From positions 196,332 through 260,331 of the forward strand of contig CDMY01000688.1 in the NCBI GenBank assembly GCA_001179505.1: a DNA stretch of 64,000 bases. The letters are read 5' to 3'. The DNA is from Vitrella brassicaformis. Lineage: Eukaryota; Sar; Vitrellaceae. The notes under the pieces were generated by a model, which was given only the letters and a program-made list of their open reading frames with translations, was not told the DNA's origin and did not search any database. The position numbers were made by a program, and so were the translations under genes. Position 1 is the stretch's first letter. Each line of letters begins with the position of its first letter. Positions 1 to 12,346 of the stretch are shown piece after piece.

Positions 1-1061
1 CCCCCCCCCCCCCCCCGGACATGAGCCCCACCCACTAACTCGCTGGCTCATGCAGACGAACCTCGCCACACTCACTCATGTGCACACACCACCTGGACGG
101 ACCGGACCATAGGCAGGCGGTGGAGTGGACGGACGGACGGACACGCCGTGTGCAGCACACACAGCCCGTCTGGCGTGCCCTTAATCACATGTGGCGCGCT
201 CAGACGTCTGGTGCACCACGTCAGATGCGGCCAGCTTGTCGATCAGCGGCTTCGGCTCCCTCTTCACCTGCAAGGATGCCATCCATATTATCCACATGTA
301 TGTGTGTGTGTGTGTGTGTGTTGTCTCTCTCCAACTTACGCACCTACCAGCGCCTGTTGCCACACGCGAGGGTCGCTACGCGCCAGCCGAAGCACACTGA
401 ACAGACAGAGGGATGAAGGCATGTGCCAAGGACAGACCGACCAGGCAGTGTTACTGACCTCGGTCCTTGGGAGGGAGGGACACGCAGCCATTGCTCCTCA
501 GGACGGCCATTTTGTTTGGCCTGGCAGTCGCCCTCCACTGCAGACAGCATCTACCATACCAGCAACACGCGATGGATGGCTCAACGCCCTGCAGGGCCCG
601 GCAGCCATCCACACGAACGAAACACAGCAGAGATCTGACTGACATCTCTGTGTATGTGAGGTGGTTGCAGACCTGTCCATCCGCTCTTTCATCTTCTGTG
701 AGGGCTGCTCAGCTCCACGGAGGTGCGGACACGGCGCTCATCATCACCTGGGCTGATTGTTGGTCGCCGTCGAATGTAACCATCATCTCATCGTTTTCGC
801 TCTGAAGTTGGTCGGATCAAGATCACCGACGAGGGTCATCACTACGCCGCGCCATCACGGACCGCCACAAAGCGACGCAGCACCTTCAAGTTGAGCTCGC
901 AAGCTCGCCGATTGGAGCAACGCAAAGTAAGGACCGCTGTGCGTCGTCCAGTGTGTCGTTTGACGTGTGTTGAGGTCCGTATCGAAGCGAAGCGAATACT
1001 GGCTCGCCCGTTCCTTGTGCCCCGTGGTTTGTTGGTTTGTTTGTCGTCTGGCGTCGGGGCG
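1..1061. other. Intergenic sequence with homopolymer and GT microsatellite
   Basis: No convincing gene is seen. The window opens with a 16-base C homopolymer, which may be an assembly-gap edge or a real C tract. A (TG)n microsatellite lies near 298-321. Short open frames here are mutually overlapping and have no recognisable protein features. The last ~200 bases before 1062 probably hold the 5' UTR and promoter of the first gene. Confidence 0.6.
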
Positions 1062-2059
1062 ATGTCGGCCAACGAGCGTCCGATCCAGTTGACGTTTCTG
1101 ACGACCAAGGCGGGGTTCGCGCAGACGTGCCGCATTGAGGCGGACGAGGGCGAGACGCTGCAGAGCATCATCGAGACGAAGCTCAAGACGATGCTGCTGG
1201 TGTGGCAGATAGCGATAGACAAGGCGGACGTGAAGCTCTTCAAGATTAGGGACGGCAGGGACCCAATCCAGCTCGATGTCAAGCTGCCTGTGGCCGGCAA
1301 CGGGCTCGTTCAGTCGGACACCATCAAAGGTACGTCGGTGTCTGAGCGGGCAGACGGGCGCGGGAGAAGGAGAAGAAAGGGCAGGTGTGTGTGCGTGTTG
1401 TCACCGTGTGTGTTGTGTGTGTGTTAACTGCAGTTGTGGAGGAGCCGCGTGACGACGACCCTTTGGGTGAGGGGCTGGACAAGAGCGGGGAGGCCTACGA
1501 CCTCGCTCCGGTGCCATCAGACCAGTTCGGCGTAGAGGACGTTGAGGTAACGAACGACCAGACACCCCGCACACGACACAGCAAACACACCATCATCACC
1601 CTCCCATCAGTGTGTCCGTCTGCTTCTCTCTCTCGTCCATTTGTCAGTGGAGGAGTCGCAACCAGTTGCGTGCGCAGCAGCTGGCGGCCATGGCCCCCGG
1701 GCAGGTCATCCACGCGCGGCGCGTCATCAACGACGAGATATGCGACGACTATGATGAGGAGGACCAGCACGAGGCGCACCCAGAGTGGGACACCGACGAG
1801 CCCAACGAGGGAGGGGGCGAGTGGGGGGAGGGGGAGGGCGAGGGGATGGGGGAGGGCGAGGGGATGGGGATGGGGGAGGGGGCGGGGGCGGGAGAGGGCG
1901 AGTACTTGCCCGACCCATCGCAACACCCATATGGCGTGCCCGAGGCTGAGTATGTGAGTGCGCCGCCAAATGGCCATGGAGAGTGAAAGAGTGTGACTAA
2001 AGGACGGCCGCTGGCTCCCTCGTCGCGTGCAGTGGGCCATTTTTTGGGGGCACGGGTAG
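1062..2059 (+). CDS. Hypothetical acidic protein with Gly/Glu-rich tail, 4 exons
   Basis: Not recognised. The spliced model is 1062-1329, 1434-1546, 1648-1953 and 2033-2059 (about 237 aa), with exon phases that agree. The last donor is a strong GTGAGT; if it is not used, exon 3 reads on to a stop at 1986 (239 aa). The N-terminal ~90 residues, starting MSANERPIQLTFLTTK, are globular with alternating hydrophobic residues that could form a small beta-rich or ubiquitin-like fold, but this is only an impression. Exon 3 encodes a very acidic stretch (DDYDEEDQHEAHPEWDTDEPNEGG) followed by repeated GEGEGMGEG units from a purine-rich G tract at 1806-1905. Introns are GT-AG with a GT-rich first intron. 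Nuclear or cytosolic location is possible because no signal peptide is visible. Confidence 0.7.
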
Positions 2060-3384
2060 AGTAGATGGAGGGACGGAGGGGTGGAGGGGCGTCCGTGTGT
2101 GTGTGTCTGTGTGCGTGTGGTATTGCGTGTCGCATGTGGGAGAACACAGCTTTTGAATAAAGAGGGAGGGAGGGAGGGAGGGGTGTGCATATAACAAACA
2201 TAAAAGACACACGCGTCCACATACATCTGTGCAGATCAGATTCGATTGTTACCCTCTCGGCCTTCCTTGACGTGATATTTGTTTCCGTGACTTGCTTGCG
2301 TCCTTTCCTTCACCTGTCTGGCAGCCACGCAATGCACCACGCTCCAACAGCAGCATGGTGCATTGCGTCGCCGGCAGTCGGGCGAAGGAGGGGACACGTG
2401 CAAGACGGCGAATGGAGATGAACAAACAGACAGACAGACAGACAGACACACACACAGACACTCAGAGCTGGCTTGAACTCTCTCTCTCTGTGTTGTGTTG
2501 TTGGTCTTGATCGTCCATGGCTGCTTTCGCGCCTCCATGCAGGAGTGTCTGCGCTTCTGACTGGAGTTACGGAAGTCGCCCTGGATTCTCAGGTCTGCAA
2601 CACACGTGCAGGAAGCGAGAAATGGTATGGCCCATTTTTTGTACTTTCTGCGATTCTCTCTGCTGCACGTCCCTCCCTCCCTCCCTCCCTCCCTCTCTCC
2701 CTGCCGTGTTCATGGCGATGATACCTACATACCGACCCACCCCGATTCCCTCCCTCCTCTCACTGTGCAGTCCACACCATCAGTCAGTCAACTCATGGCT
2801 TCCCTCCCTCTCTCTCTCTCTCTGTCTGCCTTCCATTTCATTGCATTCCATTCCATTGTACGGTGCGTGACAGACCTGTGAGTGACCTACACACGATATG
2901 TGAAGACGACAAGAACGATCACACACAGACAGACACACGGAACGCGTGGACGTCTGGCTGTCTGCGTGTGTCTGTCTGTGTGTGTGTGTGTGGTTTTGTG
3001 TTGGTACGTGTCCGTCCCTCGGGTGTAAAGCTGTCTTGTGTGTTGCTGCTAGCTCTGACCGAGAGGGGCATGTGTGGAGGGGAGGGGTGTGGGGTCCATT
3101 CCTGTGTGCGAGCGGACATTGTGAATTCAATGGCGCCTTAAATTCGCCCTCATCCATCGCGACTGACTGCTCAGTGCTCCCTCTTTCCATAAAGACTCCA
3201 CAATGACGTACGTGTCCATCCTCCATCCATCCACTCCATCCATCAGTCACACCCCCGTCCACCCAGAGGCTACGCTCGTGTGAAGACACACTCATCAGTG
3301 AGTGCATTGAGACAAATACATACAGCTGACCCTCCCTCTCGTCGTTTGCGGAAGCCAGCACATCCATCCATCCATCCATCCACA
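1987..3384. other. Convergent intergenic region with hairpin and microsatellites
   Basis: This lies between the 3' ends of the first gene and the minus-strand FAM98 gene. I see GGGA, GACA, TCCC, CT and CATC microsatellite tracts and no supported exon. A perfect 12-bp inverted repeat is present at 2328-2339 and 2356-2367. An AATAAA-like sequence near 2155-2160 could serve as a polyadenylation signal for the first gene. Confidence 0.6.
2328..2367. repeat. Perfect 12-bp inverted repeat (hairpin)
   Basis: CGCAATGCACCA at 2328-2339 is matched exactly by its reverse complement at 2356-2367, with a 16-nt loop. It sits in the convergent intergenic space downstream of the first gene. It could be a structured RNA 3' end, the tip of a small foldback element, or chance. 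Confidence 0.6.
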
Positions 3385-6300
3385 CTATCGCATTACATTT
3401 GGGTTCCAGCTCGTGGCGGCACGATCACCAGACCTAACAGGACCCCGGGGCCCACACATACGCATCCACCAGATGGAAACGAATGTCATGTGCTGTTTGT
3501 TGTGATATTTGTGGTATACATACCTGCCTCCCCATCCGCCTCCCCCGCCCCGTCCCCCTCGCCCCCCACGGCCGCCACGACCGCCACCACGGGTGTCGTG
3601 GCCACCTGCACACACACACACTCACACACGAAAAGGATCTTCTCATACTTATGGTTTGGTCTGGCGCCTTCCCCTCCTTGTACCTCCGTGCTGCTGGTAC
3701 TGCTGCTGGTATTGCTGCTGCTGCTGCTGCTGGTAACCCCCCGGCTGCTGGTACTGGTATGCAGCCTGCTGGTCCCAGGCCTGCTGCTGGTGGTAGGCTG
3801 GCTGTTGCTGATACTGGTAGCCTTGCTGGTGCTGCTGGTATTGGTGTGCTTGCTGCTGGCCCCACTGGCCACCGCCGCCTCCCCCTCCTCCATATCGTCC
3901 GCCGCCTTGGTCGTAGCTGCCACCTCCCCCACCATACCTGCCGCCCCCCTGGTCATACGACGCAGCTGCTGCCGGTGCACCACCGCCTCCGCCGTATCGC
4001 CCGCCCTCATCATAGCTCCCCGATGAGCCGTATCGGCCTCCCCTGCCCCCTCCTCGTCCGCCTCCGCCGTATCGGCCGCCGGCTTGGTCGTAGCTCTGGC
4101 TCTGTTGGTAGCTGGGCTGCTGGTGGCCACCACCACCACCACCACCACGGCCGCCGTAGCGCCCGCCGCCCGACTGGTCGTAGCCTCCGCTGCCCACTCC
4201 CTGGCCGCTGCCCGTCCAGCGCTTTTCGCCGTCCTGACCTGAGGCACGCTCCGCCTGGGCGCTGAGCGAGAGGAGAGGAAAGGGCGAAGGATACAAATGG
4301 TGTCTGTGAGGGTGTTCCGGGTGGATCCATGTCTCACCGTTTCTTGGCCATGGCCTCGCGTTGGTCTTTCTGCTGCAGGGCGATGTTGGCCTGCAGGACA
4401 GAGTGAAGGGACATGGTATGGTGTCGTTCGTGTGTGTTGGAGGGGAGCCAGATGCATGGCTGTGTGTGGCGGGTGTTGTATGTACCTTTGCGACATCCCT
4501 GCCGACATCCTGGTGTGTGTAGCCCTCGGGCACTCCGCCACGATCTGGCACCTGCAACCATACCACACACCCACTCTCCTGTGGGCCCATCTGCTGCCTG
4601 TGCGCCTGCTCACCTTGCCGATGGACACTGTCTTGAGTTTCGACTTGACGGCATGCTCGGTCGACACGCTCTTGGACTCCAGCAACGACCTGCAGACACC
4701 CACACACACGAACAAGGGTAAGGTATTGCCTTTCTGCAATCCGTCCCTCCGTCCGGCCATGTGAAGCGTACCGTACCTGTCGGCGGCGAGGACGTCCCAG
4801 AGAAAGAACTTGGTGTGAGTGACTTCATCCTTCCACTCAACCATGTCCTGCAGTGCCTTGGTCAGCGCATCCTCGTACTCCTGCGCCTTGGACGACCACA
4901 GAAACGCCTATAACAGCCACACACACACACACAGACATGGTGGAAGTGAATGTGGCTCTCTCTCTCTGTGTGTGTGCGTGTGTGTGTGCGTGTGTGCCTG
5001 TATGGTGACATCCAGGCGGCGCAGGAGGACTTTGCGCCGCATCTCGTATTCCTCGTTGAGCGACGTCGCTATCTGTTGGACTTGTTGCTGAAGAGGGCGA
5101 CAACAGCTTCATCACAATGCCATGCCGTGCGATGCATTCGTTCACTATGTGTTTTCGGCTGGCTGACCATTTTGGATGGGTCAGCCTTCCACTTGGGCAG
5201 CAGCAGGTGGTGGCTGGGCAGCTTCTTGATCTTGTCGAGATCGCTCTCCAGCTGAGCACAGACAGATGCCAGCCAGTGTTCGGTGTGCTACTGACAGATT
5301 GGCCCGATACTCCTATGCCATGCAATCTGCCTCTCGCACAGCTGTCGGTATGCGGTGCGTGTAGCAGAAGCCCAGCAGCCCCTCTCGCGAGCTCCCTTCT
5401 TATACACCGTTGCTCTGCCTGCGTGTCCGTCCCTCCCTACGACCCACCCACCCCCGCTGACCTGGTCAGCGACCTTGTGCATGAGTTTGCCGTCGATTTT
5501 GAGGTCGCCCTCGGTGTCTGTCATATCACCCAGGCCCTCAATCAGACCACGCACAGTCTTCTCGATGTCCTCGAGAGCTGGCGCCTCCTGCAGGACAGCA
5601 ATTGACCAGTGGCTGACGTGCTCTCGCTGGTCGTGTGTGTCGTACCGTTGGCAGCTCGATGGTTTCGTGTAGAATGCGGCCGGCGCCGAGGCGACACACA
5701 TGGAGGTCGATCATGATCTCATCTGAAGGACCAACAGACAGCACAGCACCTGCAGGCAGGCTGCAGGCCTTCTGCCAGACATCTGTTACACAGCATGGTG
5801 GCCCGGTTCTTGAAGTCGTCGAGGGCCGAGGAGTCGGTCGGATCGAAGCCGAGAAGGTAGCCTGAGGGAGGGAGGAAGGACGAAGGGGTGAGAATATATG
5901 AGGATGTGTTGACTGTGTAGATCTTCTTTTGTACCTCTGTCCTTGGCGAATTGGCACACAGACTCCATCGTTGGCTCGACGGGATTTGCATCGCTCATCT
6001 GCATCAACAGGGACAGACAACCCATCAAAGGATGTCACGACTGACATCAATGCAGCACTGCCGTCGTGTCGTTCCTCACCTGGGTGTCCAGCTGCCGTAT
6101 CTCATCGGCCAGCTGCACCATTCAGCAGACAATGCAAGCCGGCTGCAGGTTGCCTGCCACGAACATGCTTTGCACGAGCGCTCTCACCCACCTTGTGTAA
6201 GAGGAGAGGGAAGCACCCATCAGAGAGCAGCAGCAAGATCTCGTGGCTCTGGTGCGCCTTGACAGGCCTGAAACAAAGCAAAGGCAAACAGGGCTGGCTT

Positions 6301-6423
6301 GTCATGGCGCCTTCATTGCTGTGTCCGCTGGTGGTGTTGGGAGTGCTCCTACCTGCCATTGAGCGTGGTGACCAGCGTGCCGAAGCACGAGTGGAGCTCA
6401 TCCGCTGGAATGGGAAGCGCCAT
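3385..6423 (-). CDS. FAM98-family protein (tRNA-ligase complex subunit type), RGG/YGG-rich tail
   Basis: Spliced on the minus strand from exons 6353-6423, 6192-6267, 6080-6112, 5935-5998, 5790-5861, 5646-5722, 5462-5587, 5168-5251, 4998-5087, 4777-4907, 4614-4689, 4486-4551, 4338-4390, 3684-4261, 3524-3605 and 3385-3433, all in phase (575 aa). The central segment NEEYEMRRKVLLRRLDVTIQ followed by AFLWS, and a later GKVPDRGGVPEG, match the conserved core of FAM98A/B. The C-terminal third is Gln/Tyr/Gly-rich with GGRYGGGG repeats and ends in an RGG box and GGWGGR, as in animal FAM98. Known family members join the RTCB-DDX1 tRNA-splicing ligase and RNA granules. The start is uncertain: the Met at 6423 is the first in-frame one, but coding could extend to an acceptor-like site at 6478 and an unseen first exon. 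One intron (after 4998) has a GC donor. Weakest junction: 5646-5722 to 5790-5861. Confidence 0.85.
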
Positions 6424-6695
6424 GGCGAGCCGAGTGTCAAACTCGACGGAAGCGCGGCAGATGTCGAGGCTCTTTCTCTGGAGAAGCAAAAAAGCTCGCC
6501 TCACTGTGCGCGTTCGTTCGTTCCCTTCCTCCCCCCCCCCCTTTTCCCGTCGTCTTCTTCTCGTCTTCTCTGTGACAAAGATCCATGGATCTCTTATCTG
6601 CCTCGCTTCAACGCGGTGAAATGACTGATTCGATGAATCTGCTTCAGCTCGGAGGACGATGGCGCTTTGCGGACCGGGTGCATTTGTTCGGCTGA
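6424..6695. promoter_or_regulatory. Candidate bidirectional promoter between FAM98 and RAP genes
   Basis: The two start codons point away from each other and are 272 bp apart at most, so both promoters must lie here or overlap the first exons. It contains a C10 homopolymer near 6531-6541. No TATA box was recognised. If FAM98 has a further 5' exon, the promoter shifts accordingly. Confidence 0.4.
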
Positions 6696-9600
6696 ATGCG
6701 CTGTGCTATTTGCCGCCTTGGATCTTGGCTGCTCTTCCTGCTCTGTGGCTTCACGCGGCTGGTTATGGGTGTTCGGAGGAGCCCGTCTTCATCGCTGGAA
6801 CCGCACAGACGGCTGTGCTTCTCTGTGCCGCGCGCCACGGGGATGCCTATACCTTCTGCAATGAGGCGTTCGACGAGGCTTACTCGGCAAGCCACCAAGT
6901 CTGATGCTGCACCGCAACTTGTGAGGCTCACTGGGCGGCAGGACGTGCCACTGGAAGAGTCGATCCGGTCGTCGAGGACCTTCACGGAGATGCTCAGCCG
7001 GCTGTCATCCGTTCGCAGCGATGTGTCCTCAGCTTCCTCACTGCCCTCTGGCCTCAGCTTCGCAGAGCTCTTGGCGGTGCTGTCGAACACTGCCCGCTTC
7101 TTCCGCATGAAGAGAGGCGGCACCAACCTGCCGCTGCCCGCTGAGCGGAAGACCTTTGCTGGCTTCCTCGCATCGCTGATGCGTGAGCTGCACTCGTCGG
7201 CCAAGACGTCACTGGACGGCCGCGTCAAGGTGGACGATGCCGTCAGCGCCGTCTATGACGTCGGTACACTCGCCCCTGAGGTGGAGAGGGACAAGGCTGC
7301 CCAGAAAGACGCCAGCAACTTGATGCTCTTGCTGAGCGGCCACCTCTACAAGCAACGGGATAGTCCTGGCGTGATGAAGGCCATTGATACGCTGGATGGG
7401 TTTGCCCGCTGCTTGTCGTTCTTCAAGGCGCCTGAGGATCACTTGAAGCGTCTCCTGGGGGACACTAAGTCAGATCTTGCTTCACTCAAGTCTGTGGGAA
7501 AGGCCATCGTGCTGCTGAAAGCTGTGAAGCAACTTGTTCCCGTCAAGTCCAGACTGTGGCCTTTCCTCACCCAGTGGCTCTATTCGTTTGTCGGCGGCTT
7601 CGCCATGCGGATCAGCGAGCTCTCGTCCATCCAACTGGTCGATATGGTCAAGACGATCGCGCAGCTCCGCGTTCGTGTTGACGAGTCCAGCGCGCCCTCC
7701 CCAGAAGCTTTTCGCGAGGCTCAGTCGTTCATGAGAAACGTGGAGATCGATGCGAGGCAGAGGATCGAGAGGGATGAGATCGACCCAGAGCGTATGTGCA
7801 GCCTTATCTGGGCTTTCGCCCATCTCCGCATACAAGACAACGACCCGCTCTTCTCTTCCGTCTTCCAGCAAAGCATCGCCAAGAAGGTCAAACGGCTGAA
7901 GCCTGGCGCTGTCGGCAACTTGGTCTTCGCCGGCAGCGTCTTCGGCCTCTGCGATGACGATAGCGCAGAAGGCCCGTCTCTGCCAGATGTCATTGAGGAG
8001 ACCATTCGTGAGCGTGCGTTAGAGTTCCAGAACGCCAAGACGCTGATGGACCGGCTAGGACAGTGGCGGGAGAGGGCTTCTCGGAGGCGATTGGGGGCGT
8101 CGAAAGCAGCTCGCGCGACATCCCTTGATGAGCTCGCTGCTCTGGCTGAGTCTTTGCTGGCCAAGAACGAGACGAGTGCGGCCTATGCCGCCGCGCTGTC
8201 TTCCCTGCTACTGCGTGTGGCCAAGGTGAGTCCTGTGTCTGGCGGAGTCGACGTCACGGCCCCTCAAGTGTCACCTCAGCCGGCAGACGAGGACGAAGAC
8301 CTGGAAGAGGTGATGCCTGACGAGGGTGAGGGTGATGAAGAGGAGCTCGACGATTCGTTTGTGGATGAAGCGGAGGGACAGCCGTCAGGGGAGCTGCTCG
8401 GCTCGGATGCCGACCCCCGACTCCCCTCTACGCACCCCTTCCGTCGCTGTGAGGCCTTTCAGTCTGTGTTTGACCGCTTGTGTGGCGTTTTGCAAGACTC
8501 TCCATCGGTGCTCGACTCACAAGGCCTGTCGAATGTGGTGTGGAGTGCGGGGACGCTGAAGGTGGCATCTCCCGCCTTATTCGCCGTCTTGAAGGCTGCC
8601 ATCCTTCCGCGACTGGGCAGCTCAGCGGGCGCTGAAAAGATGCAGCCATTCGGCAGCACCGGTCTGACTCAGATTGTATTCGGGTTGAGCTTGCTCAAGA
8701 ATCAGGTGGGTGCATCATGTGCGTGTCACTGTGGATGGAGGCTGTCTGTCTGTCTGTCTGTGGTACTTTGTGCAGGACCCTGAGCTGCTCGTTCCTCTCC
8801 TCAGCGAATGCGAAGACCATGTCGATGAGTTCCAGCCCTACGAGCTGTCACAAGTGCTCACTGCTATGGCCCTGCTCAACACAGCCCTGGATGAATCGCA
8901 GCAAGGCGCTATGAGTCCGCTGCGGGAATCGATCCTCCAGACTTCAAGGGCTGTGGTCGATCAGCTGAGGGGATCTCTAAGGGCGCTCACGGCCCGGCAG
9001 CTGGCTTTCATGATATGGTCTCTGGGTCAGCTGCGGCAGCGGTCTCGGCCTCTGCACGCAGGGCAGGTGTATGACTGGGTCTTCCTCAACAACCTGTGTT
9101 ACGAGCTCCGAAACAAGTGAGTCAGCCACACGACAGCACGCGACACGGCAGCCCCTGTTCTCCTCACCAACCGCAAATGGCATGTGCTTCTGTGCAGGCT
9201 GGATTCCTTGGTCGACAAGGAGTTCCCTCTGGTCCTCGATGGGTTTGCCAGCCTAAGGTGGACCGACGAGCACGTCCTGGAGGGCATCACTGGGGAGGTG
9301 GCGAAGCTATCCAGCCGCTTCACGCCTCCTCAGCTGATTATGCTTTCGGGGGCTGTCGTCAAGCTGGGCATCACTGACAAACGACTCAACGAGGCTCTGG
9401 CCGCATCAGGTTTGCTGCAGGAAACCTGGCCAGACTGCTTTCTCATAATTGTGTGTGTCTTGTCGTGTAGTTGAGGGCGTGATTGACTCCTTCCACAGCG
9501 ACACGTTCATCCCATGGCTGCTACAGTGGTTCGATGAAGGCAAACATGGTGAGGAGAAATCGATTCCCCACACCGTATGGTGGAAGTCAACCTCTTCTCT

Positions 9601-12346
9601 GTCGCCAGGGTCACCGGAGATGCGAATGAGACGGATGTCTCGCCGGCTGTCGCAAGCAGGCTCCCATTCCTCCCTCATGCGGGTGATCAGCAAAGAGTTC
9701 GGTGGCGTTGACCACCTACCCGCTGCCCTGATGGGTATTGTGCTCAAGCGGCTGCTGGAACTTGACCTGTGCCACCAAGAGGTGGAGGAGCGTCTTGACG
9801 AGGCGTCAATTCGATGCGTCGAGAGGGAGTCTGCATCCGTGAGGGAGACCCTCGCCGCGAAGGTGGCGGGCATCGCTGACGTGCTGCGCCAAGACACTGC
9901 CATCCCGATGAGGGTACGAAGGGAAGAGGCAAACCAGTTCTCTCTGGTTGCGGGACTGCTGCCTGTTCCCCTGCAGGGCACTCTTGACCTCGTGGACTCT
10001 GTGTATCGGGTGACGAAGGCATATCCGGCGAGCGACGACACCCCAGCAGGCTCCCTTGCCCACACCGCTGACTGCCTCCTACCTCTGCTTAAGCAGCATC
10101 TACAGGAGCGACTTGGGTCTGCCGACCTGCTTGTGGGCAGGTCGGACACACACCCTTCGCCGCACCACCTATCTGACGAGGCTTTCAAGCAAACGGCGAA
10201 GGTCTGCTCCAGCCTCAGCTGGACCGATCGGGGGCTGGTCGACCCGGCAAGTGACGCGTTGCTGCGGCGGCTGGAGATGTGGAGGCTAGGTGTGAGGGAG
10301 CCCATGTCGCTGGACACACTCCAAAGGGTGGTTGGGTGGCTCTCGTGGGCACAGATGGCACCCAGCCGCCTTCAGCCCAAAGGCGAAGCTGAAGAGCATG
10401 GCTTGACCGATTCGCGTATCCGGGGCCTGGTAGAGGCGCTGTCACAAGTGACGTGGCACATGGTGGTGGAGAGGAGTGCTCTGGACGAGGTGCTGCGCTT
10501 CGGCCGGGCGCTGGCGCCCCTGTTGGTCGCCCACGATGAGGCGGACAGCCGCGATGACGAGACAAGGGCGTCGCAGATGAGCCTCGCCTTCTGCCAGCGG
10601 ATCCTGCCTTCTGTCCGGCTGCTGACGAAGGAGAAGGATGGCCGAGCGCTTGGAAGGCTGCTGGCTGTTGCGAGTCGGCGCACTCCGGACGTCATTCAGT
10701 TCGCCGTCAATGAAACCCTCGCCATGCTCGAAGGTACGCACCTTCGATGACGACACCAAGAACACGGCAAGTGGCGCTGTTCTCAGGTCGTGACATGGGC
10801 ACTGTTTCCTTCAAGGGCAGGGCCCGCGCGTCTCGTGCCTTCTCGGGGCTGGTGGACGGGCTGCTGACGAGGCCCGAGGTGGGCGAGACCTTCATGCAAG
10901 CCCTCATGCAAGCGGCTCAGGACCGCCTGCCCTCTCTACTGTTCGATAGCCTCATCAATTTGATACTGGCGACGGAGCGGTGAGAATGAATGCACACACA
11001 GTGGCATCGTTGACAATCTCGGGATCGTGTTATGCGTACGTCAGGGTATTTGGGTGGCAGTCGCATCGCTATTTGCTGGCGGAGAGGCGGGTGCGAGACC
11101 TGGTGCAGCAGTGCCTACGCGAGGCGGTCATGCGCGGCCCCGGGCTTTCGCGACACGAGACACTCAAACTACTCACGACCTTCTCGCAGCTTGGGGTGAG
11201 CCATTTCGACACCATTTTGCCCTCCGTTGGCATATGTTGTCCCCCTTCAGATGTGTTTCGATGACTACACTCGCTATGCCCTTGACGAGCTGGAGCCCTC
11301 TTTGCCATCCATGCCGCCAAAGGCACTGGCGTCGCTCGCGTCCTGCATGGGACAGCTTGGTCTCACTGAGGACCCATATGCGTCGTTCTTCCAGAAGATC
11401 GCCTTTGTCGCCACGTCGCGGGCATCCGAGTTCACGAGGCCGCAGGAGGTGTCCATCATCTCACGTGCGCTGTCGATCGCCGGTGTGTACGACGAGGAGT
11501 GGTTCGCCCATGCCCTCTCTCTCAACTGGACGGCCGCGCTGCCCCACACGCTTCTGAGGATGAGGGCGGCATGTGTCGGGTATCTCTTGGAGGGCCGGCA
11601 GGCGGGAAGGGCCACTGTCGATGACGAGGAAATCTCGGACACTCTGCTGGCCATCGCAACCAGCCAAGGGTGGGCAAGCAGACCAATACATGACTCGGTC
11701 AAAGGCCCATTCCCACTGCTGTCATCTGTGTGGTTCTGTGCAGGGCGTTTATGGATGTCAGCAGCCCCTCTCCGGTGTCGCGGAGTCAGCAGGATCTCTA
11801 CTTCCGACTGGCGCACATATTCGAAGCCATGTCGCCTGTTCTTCCTTCGGCGAGGCGCAGCGGCAAAAACAGCCCTGGCCTGCCGATGAGGTGGGAGGTG
11901 TTTCAGGAGCACCACACGGACTTCAACCTCACCCTGATTGATGTGGCCATTGTCGGCACGCCGGTGGGAGGGCGTGGGGATGTGCCCCTGGTCAAGGTGG
12001 CGGTGGAGCTCGATGGCCCACACCATTTTGTGGAGCTGCTGGGCTCCTCGCCAGTGCCACTGGCGCGCGTCAATGGATACACTCAGCTCAAGACAAGGTC
12101 AGCAGACTGAGGGCCGGGAGGGGCCTGGTGTCAATGGATGGGTGTGTGTGTGTGTCGTGCAGGCTGTTGTCAGCGATGGGGTGGCGGGTGGTCAGGGTGC
12201 CCTGGTGGGAGGCAGCGACGCTGGCGAGCCAGCATGCGGGCGACGCGTACCTGTTGAGCAGGGTGGAGGCGGCGATAGGCCCATTCGTGTTTGTGCCAGT
12301 CGATGTGGAGAGCAAGGACAGTCTAGAGGCTGTCGCGTCTGTGTGA
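6696..12346 (+). CDS. Large RAP-domain protein, possibly organelle-targeted
   Basis: Ten exons (6696-8705, 8776-9116, 9198-9409, 9471-9548, 9609-10733, 10787-10979, 11045-11195, 11251-11669, 11744-12097, 12163-12346) join in perfect phase to 1688 aa. The last ~120 residues are a RAP domain: a VKVAVELDGPHHF core, then LKTR-LLSAMGWRVVRVPWWE and a closing YLLSRVEAAIG. The rest is helical and rich in leucine repeats such as LAFMIWSLGQL, RALTARQL and NVVWSAGTL, resembling the FAST/OPR-like helical repeats found before RAP domains. Such proteins bind organelle RNA in alveolates, algae and animals. The N terminus (WLLFLLCGFTRLVMG, then Arg/Ser-rich sequence) could be a signal plus transit leader for a secondary plastid, or a mitochondrial presequence. 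The 60-nt intron at 9549-9608 is a multiple of three without stops, so a retained form is also readable. An acidic Glu/Asp patch lies near residues 530-560. Confidence 0.92.

Noticed and set aside
3280-4265. Plus-strand leucine/alanine-rich open frames
   Set aside because: Antisense to the YGG/Gln repeat exon of FAM98; the hydrophobicity is a by-product of CTGCTG repeats.
5723-5749. A 27-nt GT...AG intron in FAM98
   Set aside because: Using it leads to an in-frame TGA. A GTAACA donor at 5789 with a 67-nt intron restores the frame, so that model was kept.
6644-7228. 194-codon minus-strand frame opposite the start of the RAP gene
   Set aside because: No domain; the plus strand carries a long open exon in a gene whose ten exons all agree in phase.
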